A DNA stretch of 64,000 bases, from assembly GCF_000020945.1 (NCBI RefSeq), contig NC_011295.1, forward strand, positions 868,001 to 932,000. Direction: 5' to 3'. This document shows positions 27,957 through 39,400 of the stretch, piece after piece; position 1 is the stretch's first letter, and each line of letters begins with the position of its first letter. The notes beneath the pieces were generated by a model. It had not been told where the DNA came from. It ran no database searches and was given only the letters and a program-made list of their open reading frames with translations. This stretch comes from Coprothermobacter proteolyticus DSM 5265. GTDB lineage: Bacteria; Coprothermobacterota; Coprothermobacteria; Coprothermobacterales; Coprothermobacteraceae. The position numbers were made by a program, and so were the translations under genes.

Positions 27957-28427
27957 TCACCATCTCAAGTGAGCAAACGCCTTGTTAGCCTCTGCCATTC
28001 TATGGATCTCTTCCCGTCTCTTAGCGGCATAGCCCTGGCCCTTATAAGCGTCTACCAGCTCAGCAGCCAACTTCTTTTCCATTTCTCCAGCGCCTCTATC
28101 ACGAGCACCGTTTACAATCCACCTTAGAGCCAAAGCCAAAGCACGCCTTTCGGGTACCTCCACAGGTATTTGATATACAGCGCCACCAATACGGCGCGAT
28201 CTCGTTTCCACCAAAGGCTTTGTGTTCTCAATGGCCTTAGTAAGTACGGCAATGGGATCCTCATTGAGTTGCTCAGAAGCGATTCTGAGCGCCTCATACA
28301 CGATTTTCTCAGCTTTTGACTTCTTACCACCAATCATTATCTTGTTTATTAGCTTTGCAACCAGCGTACTTCCATAAATGGGGTCAGCTGGTATGGTACG
28401 TGGTGTTGGACTTCCTCCTCTGGGCAT
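27957..28427 (-). CDS. rpsG: 30S ribosomal protein S7
   Basis: Nucleates the 30S head and contacts E-site tRNA; 156 residues. DPIYGSTLVAKLINKIM, ENTKPLVETRSRRIGGAVYQIP and RREEIHRMAEANKAFAH are typical. Standard str-operon position between rpsL and fusA. Confidence 0.97.
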   Translation of the reverse strand: MPRGGSPTPRTIPADPIYGSTLVAKLINKIMIGGKKSKAEKIVYEALRIASEQLNEDPIAVLTKAIENTKPLVETRSRRIGGAVYQIPVEVPERRALALALRWIVNGARDRGAGEMEKKLAAELVDAYKGQGYAAKRREEIHRMAEANKAFAHLRW

Positions 28428-28430
28428 GTC

Positions 28431-28811
28431 TTAGCTTCCTCCTTTTGGTCTCTTAGCGCCGTATTTGGAACGGCCCTGTCTTCTATCTTCCACTCCTGCA
28501 GCGTCATAAACACCTCGAACAATGTGATAACGCACACCTGGCAAGTCTTTGACACGTCCACCTCTGACAAGAACCACAGAGTGCTCCTGCAAGTTATGGC
28601 CAATACCAGGTATGTAAGCCAAAACCTCATACCCGTTAGACAAACGCACTCTGGCGATTTTCCTCAGAGCCGAGTTTGGCTTCTTCGGAGTCATGGTACG
28701 CACTACCAGGCAAACCCCCCTCTTCTGGGGGTTGCCCTCCAGTGCCTGCGACTTTGATTTAGTTTTTACTTTTTCGCGGCCATATTTGACCAACTGATTA
28801 AACGTCGGCAA
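28431..28811 (-). CDS. rpsL: 30S ribosomal protein S12
   Basis: Decoding-centre protein, 126 residues. I place the start at a TTG (28811): it is eight bases after AGGAGG and gives the canonical N terminus [11 protein letters not shown], whereas a GTG nine bases earlier lies inside the binding site. [11 protein letters not shown] and [21 protein letters not shown] are intact, with the lysine linked to streptomycin sensitivity in its wild-type form. Confidence 0.95.
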   Translation of the reverse strand: MPTFNQLVKYGREKVKTKSKSQALEGNPQKRGVCLVVRTMTPKKPNSALRKIARVRLSNGYEVLAYIPGIGHNLQEHSVVLVRGGRVKDLPGVRYHIVRGVYDAAGVEDRRQGRSKYGAKRPKGGS

Positions 28812-28869
28812 TACAAACACCTCCTGATTTGTCTCTAAGTAACATCACTTCAAAAGTGTACACCAATTT

Positions 28870-31800
28870 TCACTCTATGATAAAGTCTTCTTCCTTGTAG
28901 ATACCTGTTCCAGCGGGTATCCTCCGAGCTATTATAACATTTTCTTTGAGACCTTTTAGCTTATCCACTTTACCAGCAATAGCTGCATCTACCAGTACTT
29001 GCGGTGTTTCCTGGAAGGAAGCCGCTGCAAGCCAGCTCTTAGAAGACTTTGACACCTTGGTCACACCCATGCAAAGCTGCCGACCTCTTGGAGCTTTCTT
29101 GCCTTGTAAAGTCCAGTACCTTACTTCCTGCTCGTAGTCAGTCCACTCCACTACATCACCGGGAAGCATTTCCACAGAATCTCCAGATTCATCAATGACC
29201 ACTTTTGAGAACATTTGCCTGAGCACAATTTCAAAATGCTTGTCGTTGATCTCCACTTTTTGCGATGCATAAACACTCTTGATCTCACCTATGAGGTAGT
29301 CAGCTGCAGCGTTTTTACCGAATGCCCTAAGTAGAAGCGAAGCCTCAATGCTGTCAAACACAAGACGGTAACCAGGGAATAAGTACTTTGTACCCATGTC
29401 GTCAGGACGTATTCTAAGTTTTCTGGATTCGGCGTTGGTTACAAACGCCCCGAAGGAATCTCCCTGCTTCACCACGATTATGGTGAACAGCTCCTGTCCA
29501 TGCTCAGTTACCGTGAAGGTTTCATGAACAACACCATCCATGGGTGCCATGGCGACCAATTTACCTTTCTTGGTAGGACGCTTAGCATCAATGTCAAACG
29601 CAAAATCCACATCCCCAACGTGTAAACTGTCCACGTAACTGGCATAGAAATTCTTAAGTTCTGCAGGGTCGTCACCCTTGATTCCAGCAGCCACAGCGAT
29701 GTACCAAGGAACAATGGAGAGTTCAGTCCGTAATGTATTCTGCACGTTATCAAGTTTTTCACGGAAATGCCCACTAAGAGAACCAACGTGTTCTTCAAGC
29801 GAAGCGGCATGAAGCGCGTCCATGAAGATTCGTTCAAACTCTCCAGCCTTTCTCTCCAAAAGCTGATACAGCTCCTCCATCATTTCGTTTGCTCTGTTCA
29901 GGCTGGTTAGGTTAAGACCGTTCCAATCGTATCCCTGCATCAGCTCATGCCTCATCTGCAGCAATTTCTCATTGAGCAGATCAGACATGTCGGAGAACCA
30001 ACTTCTTACAACCTTCTTCAGATTCTTTGCCGCATCTGGATCTTCTATTTCGTTAAGGTGTGCCTTCAATACATTATCCAGTTCACCGACAAAGGATTCC
30101 ATGGCGTTAGACACGTACCGTTCAATCTTCTGTTCTGCGCCATCGAACACGGCGAAGAAATCCTGAAGTGGAAGCACGATGTCAGTCAATGCATTCTTCT
30201 TCCTTGCTTCGAAGAGCTCCTCTACTCTGGGCAAACCACCTGTGATGTCCTCTCCAGCAACACCACCTGTGTGGAACGTCCTAAGTGTTAGCTGAGTACC
30301 TGGCTCTCCAATAGACTGAGCAGCGACCACGCCCACACTTTCGCCTTTTTCCACCAATCTTCTTCTGGACAAGTCTCTACCGTAGCAAGTCACACATACG
30401 CCATCTTCACTGAGGCACGTGATGGGACTGTGAATTCTCACAGATTTGACATCTGCACGGTCAATTCTCTGTGCATCTTGAGCAGTAATTTCTTGACCTG
30501 CTCTGACTATGACTTCACCTGTATTGGGGTCAACAATGTCTTCAGCGGCGAAACGCCCCCAAATACGGCTGCCTAGCTCAGCAATAACGCTACCGTCAGT
30601 AGCTTCCAGATCCCTTACCAAGAGCCCTTCCTCGCGCTTAACAACCAAATCTTCTACACCCAGCTCTTTTAGCTTATATGCCAAAGAAGGTGTAACCTTT
30701 GTTCCTTTAGGCAGTATTTCGTCACCAATGCGCATCTCACCTGGAAGCACAAAGTTCGTGTGGTTCAAACCGTAAACAAAATTGTCCGGATCAAGTAGGT
30801 CAGAAACGCGCACCATTTCCAAATCTCGCCTGACCAGTATTTCAATGCCTGCCTCAGCTATGAGTTGTGCTTCCTCTACGCCGATGACCTGTCCTCTACG
30901 TACCACAGGTTCGTCAAAACCAGGTAGCGTTACATCTTCTTCTGCAAAACGGCCTACCAATGCAGCAGCCACATTTTCGAAAGTCTTTGGCCCCACACTT
31001 ACTACGGAGTGGTCGTCCTCTGTAATGGTCACCGACTGCACAACGTCCACCAACCGCCTAGTTAAGTAACCAGCGTCAGCCGTTTTTAGAGCCGTATCAG
31101 CTTGTCCTTTACGAGCACCATGAGTGCTTACAAAGTACTCCTGAATAGTCAGCCCTTCCAGCAGAGAGTCAATAATGGGGTATTCAATGATTTTACCCGT
31201 GGGGTCTGCCATCAAACCTCTTAGCCCAACTAACTGCCGCACCTGATCTTTGTTTCCCCTAGCACCAGAGGTAAACATCATGTAAAGGTGATCGGTCTCT
31301 TTGAAATAATCGGTCAAACTATCGGTAACTCTTTCTACCACGTCACGCCAAATATTGACGATTTTCTCGTAACGTTCTTCCACGGTGAGTCGTCCAAAAT
31401 TGTACTCTTGTTCTATTCTTTCAATCTTCTCTCGAGCTTCCTCAACAAGTTTGTCCTTAGATGGCACCACACTTAAATCCAAAGCGCTTATGGTCAAACC
31501 AGAGAACGTGGCGTATTTAAAGCCCAACTCTTTTATGGCATCCAGCACATAGATGGAGTCACTAAGCCCTAATCTGTCAATGGCATCGTTTATGTAGCTG
31601 TATAAGACTTTTTTAGTCATCGTGTCGTTAGCGAAAGGCAGCGCTTGCAGTCCGTTTTCGGCAAGCCGCTGATTTATGAAGTGGTTAAATATGACCCTAC
31701 CTACCGTTGTATTTCCTTTCTTAGTTGTATCAATTCCCTGGCTTGTACCTTGGACAGAACCGTCTCCTTTCAAAAGTGGTACATACCAAATATGGGCATG

Positions 31801-34800
31801 CAGGTCCACTTTCTTATCCTCAAGAGCCATTTCCACTTCGTGAGCGCTATAGAAAATCGTACCGTCACCTTTAAAGTCGCCTTCAATATCAGCCGTTAAG
31901 AAGTAGGGCCCTATGACCAAGTCCTGCGTAGGAGCTGCCAAGGGCTCTCCGTGAGCCGGTGACAGAATGTTCAAATGCGATGACATGAGGAATCTGGCTT
32001 CTGCCAAAGCTTGGTTAGAAAGCGGAACATGAACTGCCATCTGGTCGCCATCGAAGTCCGCATTGAATGGAGGGCAGATCATGGGTGGAACAGAAATAGC
32101 TTTTGAATCCACCAAAACAGGTTCAAAAGCTTGTATGCTGGGCCTGTGAAGTGTTGGAGCTCTGTTCAAAAGTACGTAATAGCCCTTCACAATATCAGCC
32201 AGCACTGGCCAAATACGTGGGTCATAGCTTTCAATCATCTTCTTAGCCTGCTTGGCGGTGCTCGCTATTTCTCTTCTTTGGAGTTCACCAATGAGCATTG
32301 GCTTAAAGAGCTCTGCTGCCATGATCCTGGGTATACCAGTCTGATTCAGTTTCAGATCAGGCCCGATCACAATCACAGAACGACCGCTGTAGTCAACCCT
32401 CTTCCCAAGCAGGTTTTGTCTGAACCTACCTTGCTTTCCACTAAGTTTATCTGTGAGAGACTTAAGCTGCCTTCCTCTGGAGTCTTTAACAGGCTTATCT
32501 TTTCTGCTGTTGTCAATGAGTGCTTCTACGGCTTCTTGTAACAGTCTCATTTCATTCCTGATGATTAAATCAGGTGCTTTTTGCTCTCTAAGCCTTTTAA
32601 GCCTCAAGTTACGGTTAATGATTCGCCTGTAAAGTTCATTCAAATCAGAAGATTTAGCACGTTCATTCTTATCGAAAATAAGCGGTCGCAGATCAGGAGG
32701 CAACACTGGCAGCACTTCCAAAACCATCCAAGAAGGATTGGTCTTGCTTCTAAGAAAGCCATTTACTACCTGTAATCGTTTTGTGAGCTTCTGCTTCTTT
32801 TGCCCCGATGCCTCTTCAAGCTGCTCTACCAAATAATCTACCCAATCCTGAAGTTTATCTGGACTATAGTTTTTCTCCAGTAACTCTTTGATGGCTTCGC
32901 CACCTGTGAGAGTTTTAAGAAGTGGTTCTTCATTCCTTAGAATGTCCACGTCAATAAGAAGTCTGTATGCTTCGGCTTCGTCATCGCTAAGCAAATCCAG
33001 TGGGTTAACTCGAGGCGCCACAAATGAAGTGGAAACCACAAGCTCCTTACTAAGGTTTTCAAAAAGTTCCTCTCCGTCTTCAAAACCCAATCTTCTGAAA
33101 ACTTCTGCCGCAAATACACTGTCCCTTACAAACGCTTCGCTGAGAAGCAATGTGATCATTTGCCAAACCTGATCTTGAGAAACGGGTCTCAAACCCCTAA
33201 CCAATTTCAGATCATAACTTGTAACAGACAAGTCTAGTTCTTCGTCATCGGATAGCTCAGCTCCCAGTACGTGCTTAATAATCTGCAGTGCCCTTTCTTT
33301 GTCATCATCGATGAGAATTTCGTAGTCCTGAACGCGATCCAAAAGCCTAGTCACGTCTTTGAGCACCATGGAGCAAGCATTTCGAAGCACGTCTTCCATG
33401 CTCTGCCCCTCTCTGGGCATCACACTGAAATATCCGAAGTTATTCACTACTTCATATCCACCGTCTAGGATCTTATCAATGTCAATATCCTCAAGTCCTA
33501 AAGCCTTCAACACAAATCTGACATCTTTCTCAATAAGTGGACGTTGTTCTTCCCATGTCAAATTGCGTTGATCGAGTATTTCTCTAATTTGCTGAATATC
33601 TGCTACCAAATTCTGCAGCGCCAAAGCCAATCCTCTTGCCAGCACTTTGTACTTGTTGACGCCAGGAGATGGCACTGTTTCCACACGGTAATAGGGAACT
33701 ACTGTGTATGCACCGGAAACAATTTTCGACAATGCAGACTCAAAATCACCGGTGCCCAGGGTTGTAGCAATCATCTTGCCCAAAAGATACTGTTTATCTT
33801 CACTGTCAGCGGCTGCCCCAGCCTTGCTAAGCAGTTCGCTTCGCTTTAAGTTGAAAGCTCCAAACACCTCTGACACCAAATGTATGATGAAACTGGAACT
33901 ATTAATGGTTGCACCCCTGCTGTAAAGCTCAAGAGCTTCCTCAAAAGACAGCCACTTACCTTCTGTGAACACAGGAGCTTTTACGCATTCAACAAACTCA
34001 TCCTTGGTAATGTGTCTGCCACCGGACACAGGATTCACAATGATCCTTCGCATGTCAGTGGGGAATTTCTCCAGCTGTTCCCCCACAAAATCAAGCAGTT
34101 CCTCCCTTGAAGCTACCAAGGCTGTGATGCCCTTTACTCCGGTGAGCACTTGTTCTTGCTCATTAGGTAAGAGCATCAAATACTGTTCAGATGTGATTAC
34201 CTCAAAACTTCCATTAGTGCGCAGTATGTAAGCATTACTTTTCCAAATCTCTTTGACCATGTGAACTGGAACGTTGTAACTCTCCGATATTAGCTCGCTA
34301 AGGCGCTTAATCAAGTAATTGGCAGTTTTGTAAACAGAAAGCTGTCTATAGGTCTTAATGTTCTCCGAAAGCAAATCATAGATGTCTTTCAAAGCAGCTT
34401 CCAACAATAACAAACCAGAGCTAAAGTCAGGAGTACCGGCAAGCTCTAAGCGGTCTAAAGGTATACTCTGTACATCAGCGATGGAATGTAGCACCAGCTT
34501 TTGACCCAGGAACCAAAATGAGAAAGCCAGAGCCTTTTCGCTGGTCATCACAGTCAAACGAGGGAGTATGTCAGGACCTGTATCAGTAGCCAAATTGGAG
34601 GTGTAGTAAATCACTCGTTCCAAATCTTTTTGCTTCATGTCCACCATGAAGCCCAATCTGGATTGAGCATTTCTGAAGAACCACGGATGTACAATGGGAG
34701 TGCCAAGCTCAATGTGGCCCATGCGTTCACGACGAACGGAACTACGTGTTACCTCCACACCACAGCGTTCACACACTTGCCCTTCGTACTTTCTGCCTTT

Positions 34801-34995
34801 GTACTTACCACACGCACACTCGTAATCACGCGTGGGACCGAATATTCTTTCACAGAACAAACCATCAGGTTCTGGCCTGTTCGTCCTATAGTTAACGGTT
34901 TCACTCTTTTTAACTTCACCATGGGACATTGCCCTTATTTCATCAGGGGATGCCAATCTCACTCTTAGGGCATCAAAGTCCATACCTTGCCTCAC
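28870..34995 (-). CDS. rpoC: RNA polymerase beta' subunit with two large insertions
   Basis: Catalytic subunit of 2041 residues; E. coli has 1407 and most Firmicutes about 1200. Conserved blocks run in order: zinc finger C60/C62/C75/C78, clamp start, LPPDLRPL (~765), [20 protein letters not shown] (~854), the active-site NADFDGD (978-984), zinc site 2 ([11 protein letters not shown]), [21 protein letters not shown] and the C-terminal PAGTGI. Insert 1 fills roughly residues 140-670, where E. coli has about 90 residues fewer than 100 and Thermus/Thermotoga carry extra sandwich-barrel domains. Insert 2 (~1600-1805), mainly predicted helix, splits the segment after [12 protein letters not shown]. 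The GTG at 34995 overlaps rpoB by 4 bp; an ATG at 34983 with GGAG 11 bases upstream may be the true start. Confidence 0.97.
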   Translation of the reverse strand: MRQGMDFDALRVRLASPDEIRAMSHGEVKKSETVNYRTNRPEPDGLFCERIFGPTRDYECACGKYKGRKYEGQVCERCGVEVTRSSVRRERMGHIELGTPIVHPWFFRNAQSRLGFMVDMKQKDLERVIYYTSNLATDTGPDILPRLTVMTSEKALAFSFWFLGQKLVLHSIADVQSIPLDRLELAGTPDFSSGLLLLEAALKDIYDLLSENIKTYRQLSVYKTANYLIKRLSELISESYNVPVHMVKEIWKSNAYILRTNGSFEVITSEQYLMLLPNEQEQVLTGVKGITALVASREELLDFVGEQLEKFPTDMRRIIVNPVSGGRHITKDEFVECVKAPVFTEGKWLSFEEALELYSRGATINSSSFIIHLVSEVFGAFNLKRSELLSKAGAAADSEDKQYLLGKMIATTLGTGDFESALSKIVSGAYTVVPYYRVETVPSPGVNKYKVLARGLALALQNLVADIQQIREILDQRNLTWEEQRPLIEKDVRFVLKALGLEDIDIDKILDGGYEVVNNFGYFSVMPREGQSMEDVLRNACSMVLKDVTRLLDRVQDYEILIDDDKERALQIIKHVLGAELSDDEELDLSVTSYDLKLVRGLRPVSQDQVWQMITLLLSEAFVRDSVFAAEVFRRLGFEDGEELFENLSKELVVSTSFVAPRVNPLDLLSDDEAEAYRLLIDVDILRNEEPLLKTLTGGEAIKELLEKNYSPDKLQDWVDYLVEQLEEASGQKKQKLTKRLQVVNGFLRSKTNPSWMVLEVLPVLPPDLRPLIFDKNERAKSSDLNELYRRIINRNLRLKRLREQKAPDLIIRNEMRLLQEAVEALIDNSRKDKPVKDSRGRQLKSLTDKLSGKQGRFRQNLLGKRVDYSGRSVIVIGPDLKLNQTGIPRIMAAELFKPMLIGELQRREIASTAKQAKKMIESYDPRIWPVLADIVKGYYVLLNRAPTLHRPSIQAFEPVLVDSKAISVPPMICPPFNADFDGDQMAVHVPLSNQALAEARFLMSSHLNILSPAHGEPLAAPTQDLVIGPYFLTADIEGDFKGDGTIFYSAHEVEMALEDKKVDLHAHIWYVPLLKGDGSVQGTSQGIDTTKKGNTTVGRVIFNHFINQRLAENGLQALPFANDTMTKKVLYSYINDAIDRLGLSDSIYVLDAIKELGFKYATFSGLTISALDLSVVPSKDKLVEEAREKIERIEQEYNFGRLTVEERYEKIVNIWRDVVERVTDSLTDYFKETDHLYMMFTSGARGNKDQVRQLVGLRGLMADPTGKIIEYPIIDSLLEGLTIQEYFVSTHGARKGQADTALKTADAGYLTRRLVDVVQSVTITEDDHSVVSVGPKTFENVAAALVGRFAEEDVTLPGFDEPVVRRGQVIGVEEAQLIAEAGIEILVRRDLEMVRVSDLLDPDNFVYGLNHTNFVLPGEMRIGDEILPKGTKVTPSLAYKLKELGVEDLVVKREEGLLVRDLEATDGSVIAELGSRIWGRFAAEDIVDPNTGEVIVRAGQEITAQDAQRIDRADVKSVRIHSPITCLSEDGVCVTCYGRDLSRRRLVEKGESVGVVAAQSIGEPGTQLTLRTFHTGGVAGEDITGGLPRVEELFEARKKNALTDIVLPLQDFFAVFDGAEQKIERYVSNAMESFVGELDNVLKAHLNEIEDPDAAKNLKKVVRSWFSDMSDLLNEKLLQMRHELMQGYDWNGLNLTSLNRANEMMEELYQLLERKAGEFERIFMDALHAASLEEHVGSLSGHFREKLDNVQNTLRTELSIVPWYIAVAAGIKGDDPAELKNFYASYVDSLHVGDVDFAFDIDAKRPTKKGKLVAMAPMDGVVHETFTVTEHGQELFTIIVVKQGDSFGAFVTNAESRKLRIRPDDMGTKYLFPGYRLVFDSIEASLLLRAFGKNAAADYLIGEIKSVYASQKVEINDKHFEIVLRQMFSKVVIDESGDSVEMLPGDVVEWTDYEQEVRYWTLQGKKAPRGRQLCMGVTKVSKSSKSWLAAASFQETPQVLVDAAIAGKVDKLKGLKENVIIARRIPAGTGIYKEEDFIIE

Positions 34996-37900
34996 TCCTC
35001 TTCAGTAGTGAACTTCGGGAGAGACACACCGGGTATCTCCAAAGTTTTTTCTTTCTTCTCTGTCTCAAGCTTCTCCACCATGAATCCGAGCGCCTTGAGT
35101 TCCAGTTCAAGCACCTTGAAGGATTCAGGAAGTTGCGGTGGCTCCAATGGTTGGTTGCGTGTCAGAGCAATATAGGCTTTCTTTCTTCCTTCCACGTCGT
35201 CTGACTTCACTGTTAGCATTTCTTGAAGCACATAGCTTGCTCCATAGGCTTCCAGCGCCCAAACTTCCATCTCTCCCAACCTTTGGCCGCCAAAGTGTGC
35301 TCTACCACCAAGTGGCTGCTGAGTAACCAATGCATAATCACCAGTTGAACGTGCATGCCACTTGTCTTCTACCATGTGAATAAGCTTCATCATGTACATG
35401 TAACCCACAGTTATATCGGATAGGAATTCTTCTCCTGTTCTTCCATCGCGCAGAACCACTTTGCCGTTTTCTGGCAGCCCAGCTTCTCTAAGCAATTCTT
35501 TTACGCCTTCTACACCGAAATTACTGAATATGGGTACTTCCACTTTAAAGCCCAGAACTTTCGCAGCCAACCCCAAGTGCAGCTCCAAAAGTTGACCTAT
35601 GTTCATTCTGGAAGGAACACCCAGTGGGTTGAGCACGATGTCCACGGGTCTGCCATCTGGCAGGAAGGGCATATCCTCCTCGGGTAAAACTCTGGAAACC
35701 ACTCCCTTGTTGCCGTGTCTACCAGACATCTTATCTCCAGGCTGGATTTTTCTCTTCTGTGCCACAAACACCTTCACAGCTTTTATCTTTCCTGTTTCGC
35801 TGTTTCGCAAAATCTGAGTATCAACAACGATTCCACCTTCAGCAGGTGGTACACGAAGAGATGTATCTTTAACTTTGTCCAGTTTTTCACCAAAAATGGC
35901 ACTAAGCAGTTTCGTTTCAATGGATTTATCTTCTTCTTCTTTTGGGGTTACCTTACCAACCAAGATGTCACCAGGTTTGACCTCGGTACCCACCATAACA
36001 ATACCGGTTTCAGGATCCAAGTATCTTTTCTCCTGCTCGGAGACGGAATCTGGTAAGTCGTAAGTGATCTCTTCAGATCTACCTCTGCTAAGCTCTGCCA
36101 CTTCTACCATGTATTCGCGTATGTGCACTGAGGTAAACACATCATCCTTGACCAGACGCTTACTAATGAGTATGGCGTCTTCGTAGTTGTAACCTTCCCA
36201 AGGCATAAAAGCGACTAAAACGTTGCGGCCTAAAGCTAGTTCTCCATTATCAGAGGTTATGGCTTCAGCCAAAACATCGCCCTTCTTAACCTTCTGCCCT
36301 TGCTTTACCTTGGGTCGGAAATGAACCACCGTATCTTGGTTTGTTCTATCAAAAACTTTTAGTTGATAAGTCTTTTCATAGCCATCTTCTGCCTTAATCT
36401 TTACTTGTTTGCCATCCACATAAGAAACCGTGCCATCTTGATTCGCTTTTATGACATAATCCAAGGACTCCACCACATGCTTTTCCATACCTGTAGCCAC
36501 AATGGGAGATTCAGCATTGATCAGTGGAACAGCTTGCCTCTGCATGTTGGAACCCATGAGCGCGCGTATGGCGTCGTCTGACTCCAAGAAAGGCACCAGT
36601 GAGGCGGAAATTGAGAATGGCTGAGTCACACTGACATCCATAAGTGTTATCTGATCCTTATCCACTGCAACCCATTGACTTCTGTGTCTGGCAAGTACTC
36701 TGTCCACGTTTATTTTTCTTCCATTTAACGGAGTGTCCGCTGGAACAATGTATTCCTTTTCCTCTTCCAAAGCGTCCATCCAAACGATTTCATCAGTTAC
36801 TTCACCATTGACCACACGCCTATATGGTGTTATCAAGAACCCATGCTCGTTGAGCTTGGCATACGTCGCCAAAGATAGTATGAGTCCAATATTCTGTCCT
36901 TCTGGTGTCTCAATGGGGCACAGCCTACCATAGTGTGTATGATGAACGTCACGAACTTCAATACTGGCGTGCTCACGACTAAGTCCACCACGCCCCATGG
37001 CAGTCACACGACGCTTATGGGTTATTTCTGTTAACGGGTTCGTGTACTCCAAAAGCTGATGCACTTCAGATGGATTCACGAAACGCCAAACGTACTGAGT
37101 CAATATGTTCTGAGCCAAAACACGGTGTAGTTTGAGCTCAGGTTCTTTCTGCTGGTTAATCATCTCGTCTCTGGCTGTTTTAACCAAGCGCTCAAAGGCA
37201 TTGGCAAATACCTCATAATAGAGCTCGCCAATAGCACGAACACGCCTGTTGCTAAGGTGGTCAATATCATCGGGCATGGTAGAGCCAATGCAGTAAGCCA
37301 GCAATATGCCGCCGAGTTCCGCGAGCATTTCATCGGTTAGAGAATCTTCCACTTTTATGCCATAACGGTGTTCAATGTGGTATGCACCCACACGACCAAT
37401 TTGGTTTCTTTTTGGATCAAATAGTAATTGTCTGAATCGTCTTTCTGCTTCTCTTTCAGAAAGTGTTTCGCCTGTTCTTCTTTTTTCCAACTCAACAAAA
37501 GCGCTGCCTTGGAAGAACCTCTTTATAGGAACCTGCAAAGTCACAAAGTCACTTACTTTTCTTAAACTTTTGGCCAGTTCAGGATCTAATGCGCGTCCTT
37601 CAACGCTCTCCCCATCCACTTCCACATCATCGGCGATGACCCAACCTTCATAGGCTTTCATCTGACCGCGAACAGGAACTTTGACTTTAATGTCGTATTT
37701 ACCTGATCTGACCATGGGAATCACATGCGACTTGAAGAATGTTTCTACATCTCTTGTGCTCATGGGTGAATTAGCGCGAACCACTACTGAGCCGTCTTTA
37801 TCCAGAACATCCTCCAAAAGTTCAGTTTCTCTTAAAGCAGCAACAATTTGGTCCCACACAGTGGAAACCGTGAAAATGTTTATAGATGTATCCCCGTCAA

Positions 37901-38873
37901 TGGTCTTATCAATTAACAGCTTGAGATTTTCGTCCACAATCGTTTTGAAAATGTTTAGTATCTCCAAACCACTATACTGAGAAGCATAGGATTCTGCGAT
38001 TTCATCTAGGACGCTTTCTACATTGTATTCTTCCAATCTTTCCAAGAGTTGATCATCCACATCCAAGTTTTCAAGTACATTCCTAAACTCTGAAACGGTC
38101 TGTGCTGTAGAAGAATAATAACTGCGCAAGTAATTAAAGTAAGAAACAAGATTTTGTGACACAAACAGCTTCTTGTTGTCAAAACCAGCATCGTTTAGGA
38201 AAAACTCTATCCACTTTAAAGCACTGTCTTTAAGTCTTGTTCTAATCTCATCATCTGACATATAACCCAAAGCTCTAAGATACGTCGCCAAATTAAGCTT
38301 TTTGGAGCGCCTATCCAAAACAATGCTTAGTGGATTCTTACCATCATACTCAATATCGATCCAAGTTCCTCTTTGGGGTATGAGAGAAATTCTCCTAAGT
38401 GAACCATCTGCTTCCAAGTAAATTCCAGGTGACCTCACTAGCTGGTTCAGAGTTACCCTCCTAGAACCATTCACTATGAAATCCCCTGAATCTGTCATCC
38501 AAGGTATTCTTTTACCCAAAACGTGCTCTTTCTCTACTATTTCCCCTGTCTCGCTGTTGTGCACACGCACCTTTACAATGAGCCTTTTGGCATAAGTGGC
38601 GTGTTCCCTTATAGCGTCCTCTGGGGTATTGATGGGGTTGCCGGTTTCGTCAGCCACATCATTCTCAAAATAATAATCTAATATATCTATGCGCCAACGT
38701 CCCTTAGCATCCTCGATGGGAAAATACGTATTAAATAACTCTCGCAGACCTTCGGTGACAAACCAATTCCAGGAATTCTTCTTGGCTTCCAGGAAATCGG
38801 GATATGGAACCTCACTCAATGTTGGCTTACTGACCTTGCCGCTGACTTCCCATATTTTCTTTCTGGCAGTCAA
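34992..38873 (-). CDS. rpoB: RNA polymerase beta subunit
   Basis: The 1293-residue beta subunit includes the fork/rifampicin region ([25 protein letters not shown]), [35 protein letters not shown], the lysine/arginine-rich active-site segment [15 protein letters not shown] and the C-terminal [18 protein letters not shown] clamp. Relative to E. coli, D516 aligns with Glu, S531 with Thr and P535 with Arg, so rifampicin binding may be weakened. It is the first gene of the 32-kb leftward block; a good promoter lies at 38909-38937. The usual upstream rplKAJL genes are absent here, replaced by tRNA genes. Confidence 0.98.
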   Translation of the reverse strand: MTARKKIWEVSGKVSKPTLSEVPYPDFLEAKKNSWNWFVTEGLRELFNTYFPIEDAKGRWRIDILDYYFENDVADETGNPINTPEDAIREHATYAKRLIVKVRVHNSETGEIVEKEHVLGKRIPWMTDSGDFIVNGSRRVTLNQLVRSPGIYLEADGSLRRISLIPQRGTWIDIEYDGKNPLSIVLDRRSKKLNLATYLRALGYMSDDEIRTRLKDSALKWIEFFLNDAGFDNKKLFVSQNLVSYFNYLRSYYSSTAQTVSEFRNVLENLDVDDQLLERLEEYNVESVLDEIAESYASQYSGLEILNIFKTIVDENLKLLIDKTIDGDTSINIFTVSTVWDQIVAALRETELLEDVLDKDGSVVVRANSPMSTRDVETFFKSHVIPMVRSGKYDIKVKVPVRGQMKAYEGWVIADDVEVDGESVEGRALDPELAKSLRKVSDFVTLQVPIKRFFQGSAFVELEKRRTGETLSEREAERRFRQLLFDPKRNQIGRVGAYHIEHRYGIKVEDSLTDEMLAELGGILLAYCIGSTMPDDIDHLSNRRVRAIGELYYEVFANAFERLVKTARDEMINQQKEPELKLHRVLAQNILTQYVWRFVNPSEVHQLLEYTNPLTEITHKRRVTAMGRGGLSREHASIEVRDVHHTHYGRLCPIETPEGQNIGLILSLATYAKLNEHGFLITPYRRVVNGEVTDEIVWMDALEEEKEYIVPADTPLNGRKINVDRVLARHRSQWVAVDKDQITLMDVSVTQPFSISASLVPFLESDDAIRALMGSNMQRQAVPLINAESPIVATGMEKHVVESLDYVIKANQDGTVSYVDGKQVKIKAEDGYEKTYQLKVFDRTNQDTVVHFRPKVKQGQKVKKGDVLAEAITSDNGELALGRNVLVAFMPWEGYNYEDAILISKRLVKDDVFTSVHIREYMVEVAELSRGRSEEITYDLPDSVSEQEKRYLDPETGIVMVGTEVKPGDILVGKVTPKEEEDKSIETKLLSAIFGEKLDKVKDTSLRVPPAEGGIVVDTQILRNSETGKIKAVKVFVAQKRKIQPGDKMSGRHGNKGVVSRVLPEEDMPFLPDGRPVDIVLNPLGVPSRMNIGQLLELHLGLAAKVLGFKVEVPIFSNFGVEGVKELLREAGLPENGKVVLRDGRTGEEFLSDITVGYMYMMKLIHMVEDKWHARSTGDYALVTQQPLGGRAHFGGQRLGEMEVWALEAYGASYVLQEMLTVKSDDVEGRKKAYIALTRNQPLEPPQLPESFKVLELELKALGFMVEKLETEKKEKTLEIPGVSLPKFTTEEE

Positions 38874-38908
38874 AATGCATCACCCTCCAATAGAAGTGCC
38901 AATTGAAA

Positions 38909-38937
38909 ATTATACCACGCACTACTCCCCCGGGCAA
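38909..38937 (-). promoter_or_regulatory. Promoter of the rpoB transcript
   Basis: On the minus strand TTGCCC (38937-38932) is followed after 17 bp by TATAAT (38914-38909), with TG one base before the -10 (extended -10). The leader to the rpoB ATG is about 30 nt and has GGAGGGTG just before the start. Confidence 0.8.
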
Positions 38938-38971
38938 CTTTTCGTTGAAACCAATGTTAAGAAACTAAAAA

Positions 38972-39047
38972 TGGTGGCCCCAGGGGGATTCGAACCCCCG
39001 CCTCCACCTTGAAAGGGTGATGTCCTAGGCCTCTAGACGATGGGGCC
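38972..39047 (-). tRNA. tRNA-Glu (anticodon TTC)
   Basis: Full cloverleaf on the minus strand with encoded CCA: acceptor GGCCCCA/TGGGGCC, anticodon stem TCACC/GGTGG with loop CTTTCAA, T arm GGGGG-TTCGAAT-CCCCC. Anticodon TTC reads GAA and GAG. It is the last of four clustered tRNA genes. Confidence 0.97.
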
Positions 39048-39053
39048 AACTTG

Positions 39054-39129
39054 TGGTGGGGCCGCCAGGACTCGAACCTGGAACCTTCCGGTTATGAGCC
39101 GGTGGCTCTGCCAGTTGAGCTACGGCCCC
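39054..39129 (-). tRNA. tRNA-Met (anticodon CAT), probably elongator
   Basis: Acceptor GGGGCCG/CGGCCCC pairs fully, including the first base pair, so it is not an initiator-type tRNA. Anticodon loop is CTCATAA; the stem has four good pairs and an A-A mismatch at the outermost position. CCA is encoded. A CAT anticodon could also be lysidine-modified tRNA-Ile; I prefer Met but cannot exclude that. Confidence 0.85.
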
Positions 39130-39137
39130 ACACACAC

Positions 39138-39212
39138 TGGTAGCCTCGGCGGGAATCGAACCCGCACCTCCGGGTTGAGAGCCCGGTATACTAACCACTA
39201 TACGACGAGGCC
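39138..39212 (-). tRNA. tRNA-Glu (anticodon CTC)
   Basis: Cloverleaf on the minus strand with encoded CCA. Anticodon arm has loop CTCTCAA flanked by GGG/CCC pairs; T arm GCGGG-TTCGATT-CCCGC. The first acceptor pair is G1-U72 instead of a Watson-Crick pair. With the TTC isoacceptor nearby it covers the glutamate codons. Confidence 0.95.
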
Positions 39213-39230
39213 ACTTCTTACTATTACTAC

Positions 39231-39305
39231 TGGCTGGGGGAGGTGGATTCGAACCACCACTACAGGATCCAGAGTCCCGTGTCCTGCCCGTTAGACGATC
39301 CCCCA
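39231..39305 (-). tRNA. tRNA-Gln (anticodon CTG)
   Basis: Acceptor TGGGGGA/TCCCCCA with a U1-A72 first pair and G discriminator, both glutamine identity features. The anticodon loop is CTCTGGA, so the anticodon is CTG, reading CAG. CCA is encoded. It is the first tRNA after the cluster promoter. Confidence 0.95.
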
Positions 39306-39317
39306 ACGAGCATTGTT

Positions 39318-39347
39318 ATTATAGCATAGCCAAATTACCACTGTAAA
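39318..39347 (-). promoter_or_regulatory. Promoter of the tRNA cluster
   Basis: On the minus strand TTTACA (39347-39342), an 18-bp spacer, then TATAAT (39323-39318). Transcription would begin around 39311, a few bases before tRNA-Gln. The four tRNAs are probably one transcript. Confidence 0.8.
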
Positions 39348-39400
39348 GCATGCCAACCACAGTGATAATAAAGCTTAACCCTGACAACACTGCTCGCATC

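Noticed and set aside
39054-39129. Initiator tRNA-fMet
   Set aside because: The first acceptor pair is G-C and the anticodon stem lacks the three G-C pairs of initiators; elongator Met (or Ile-CAT) fits better.
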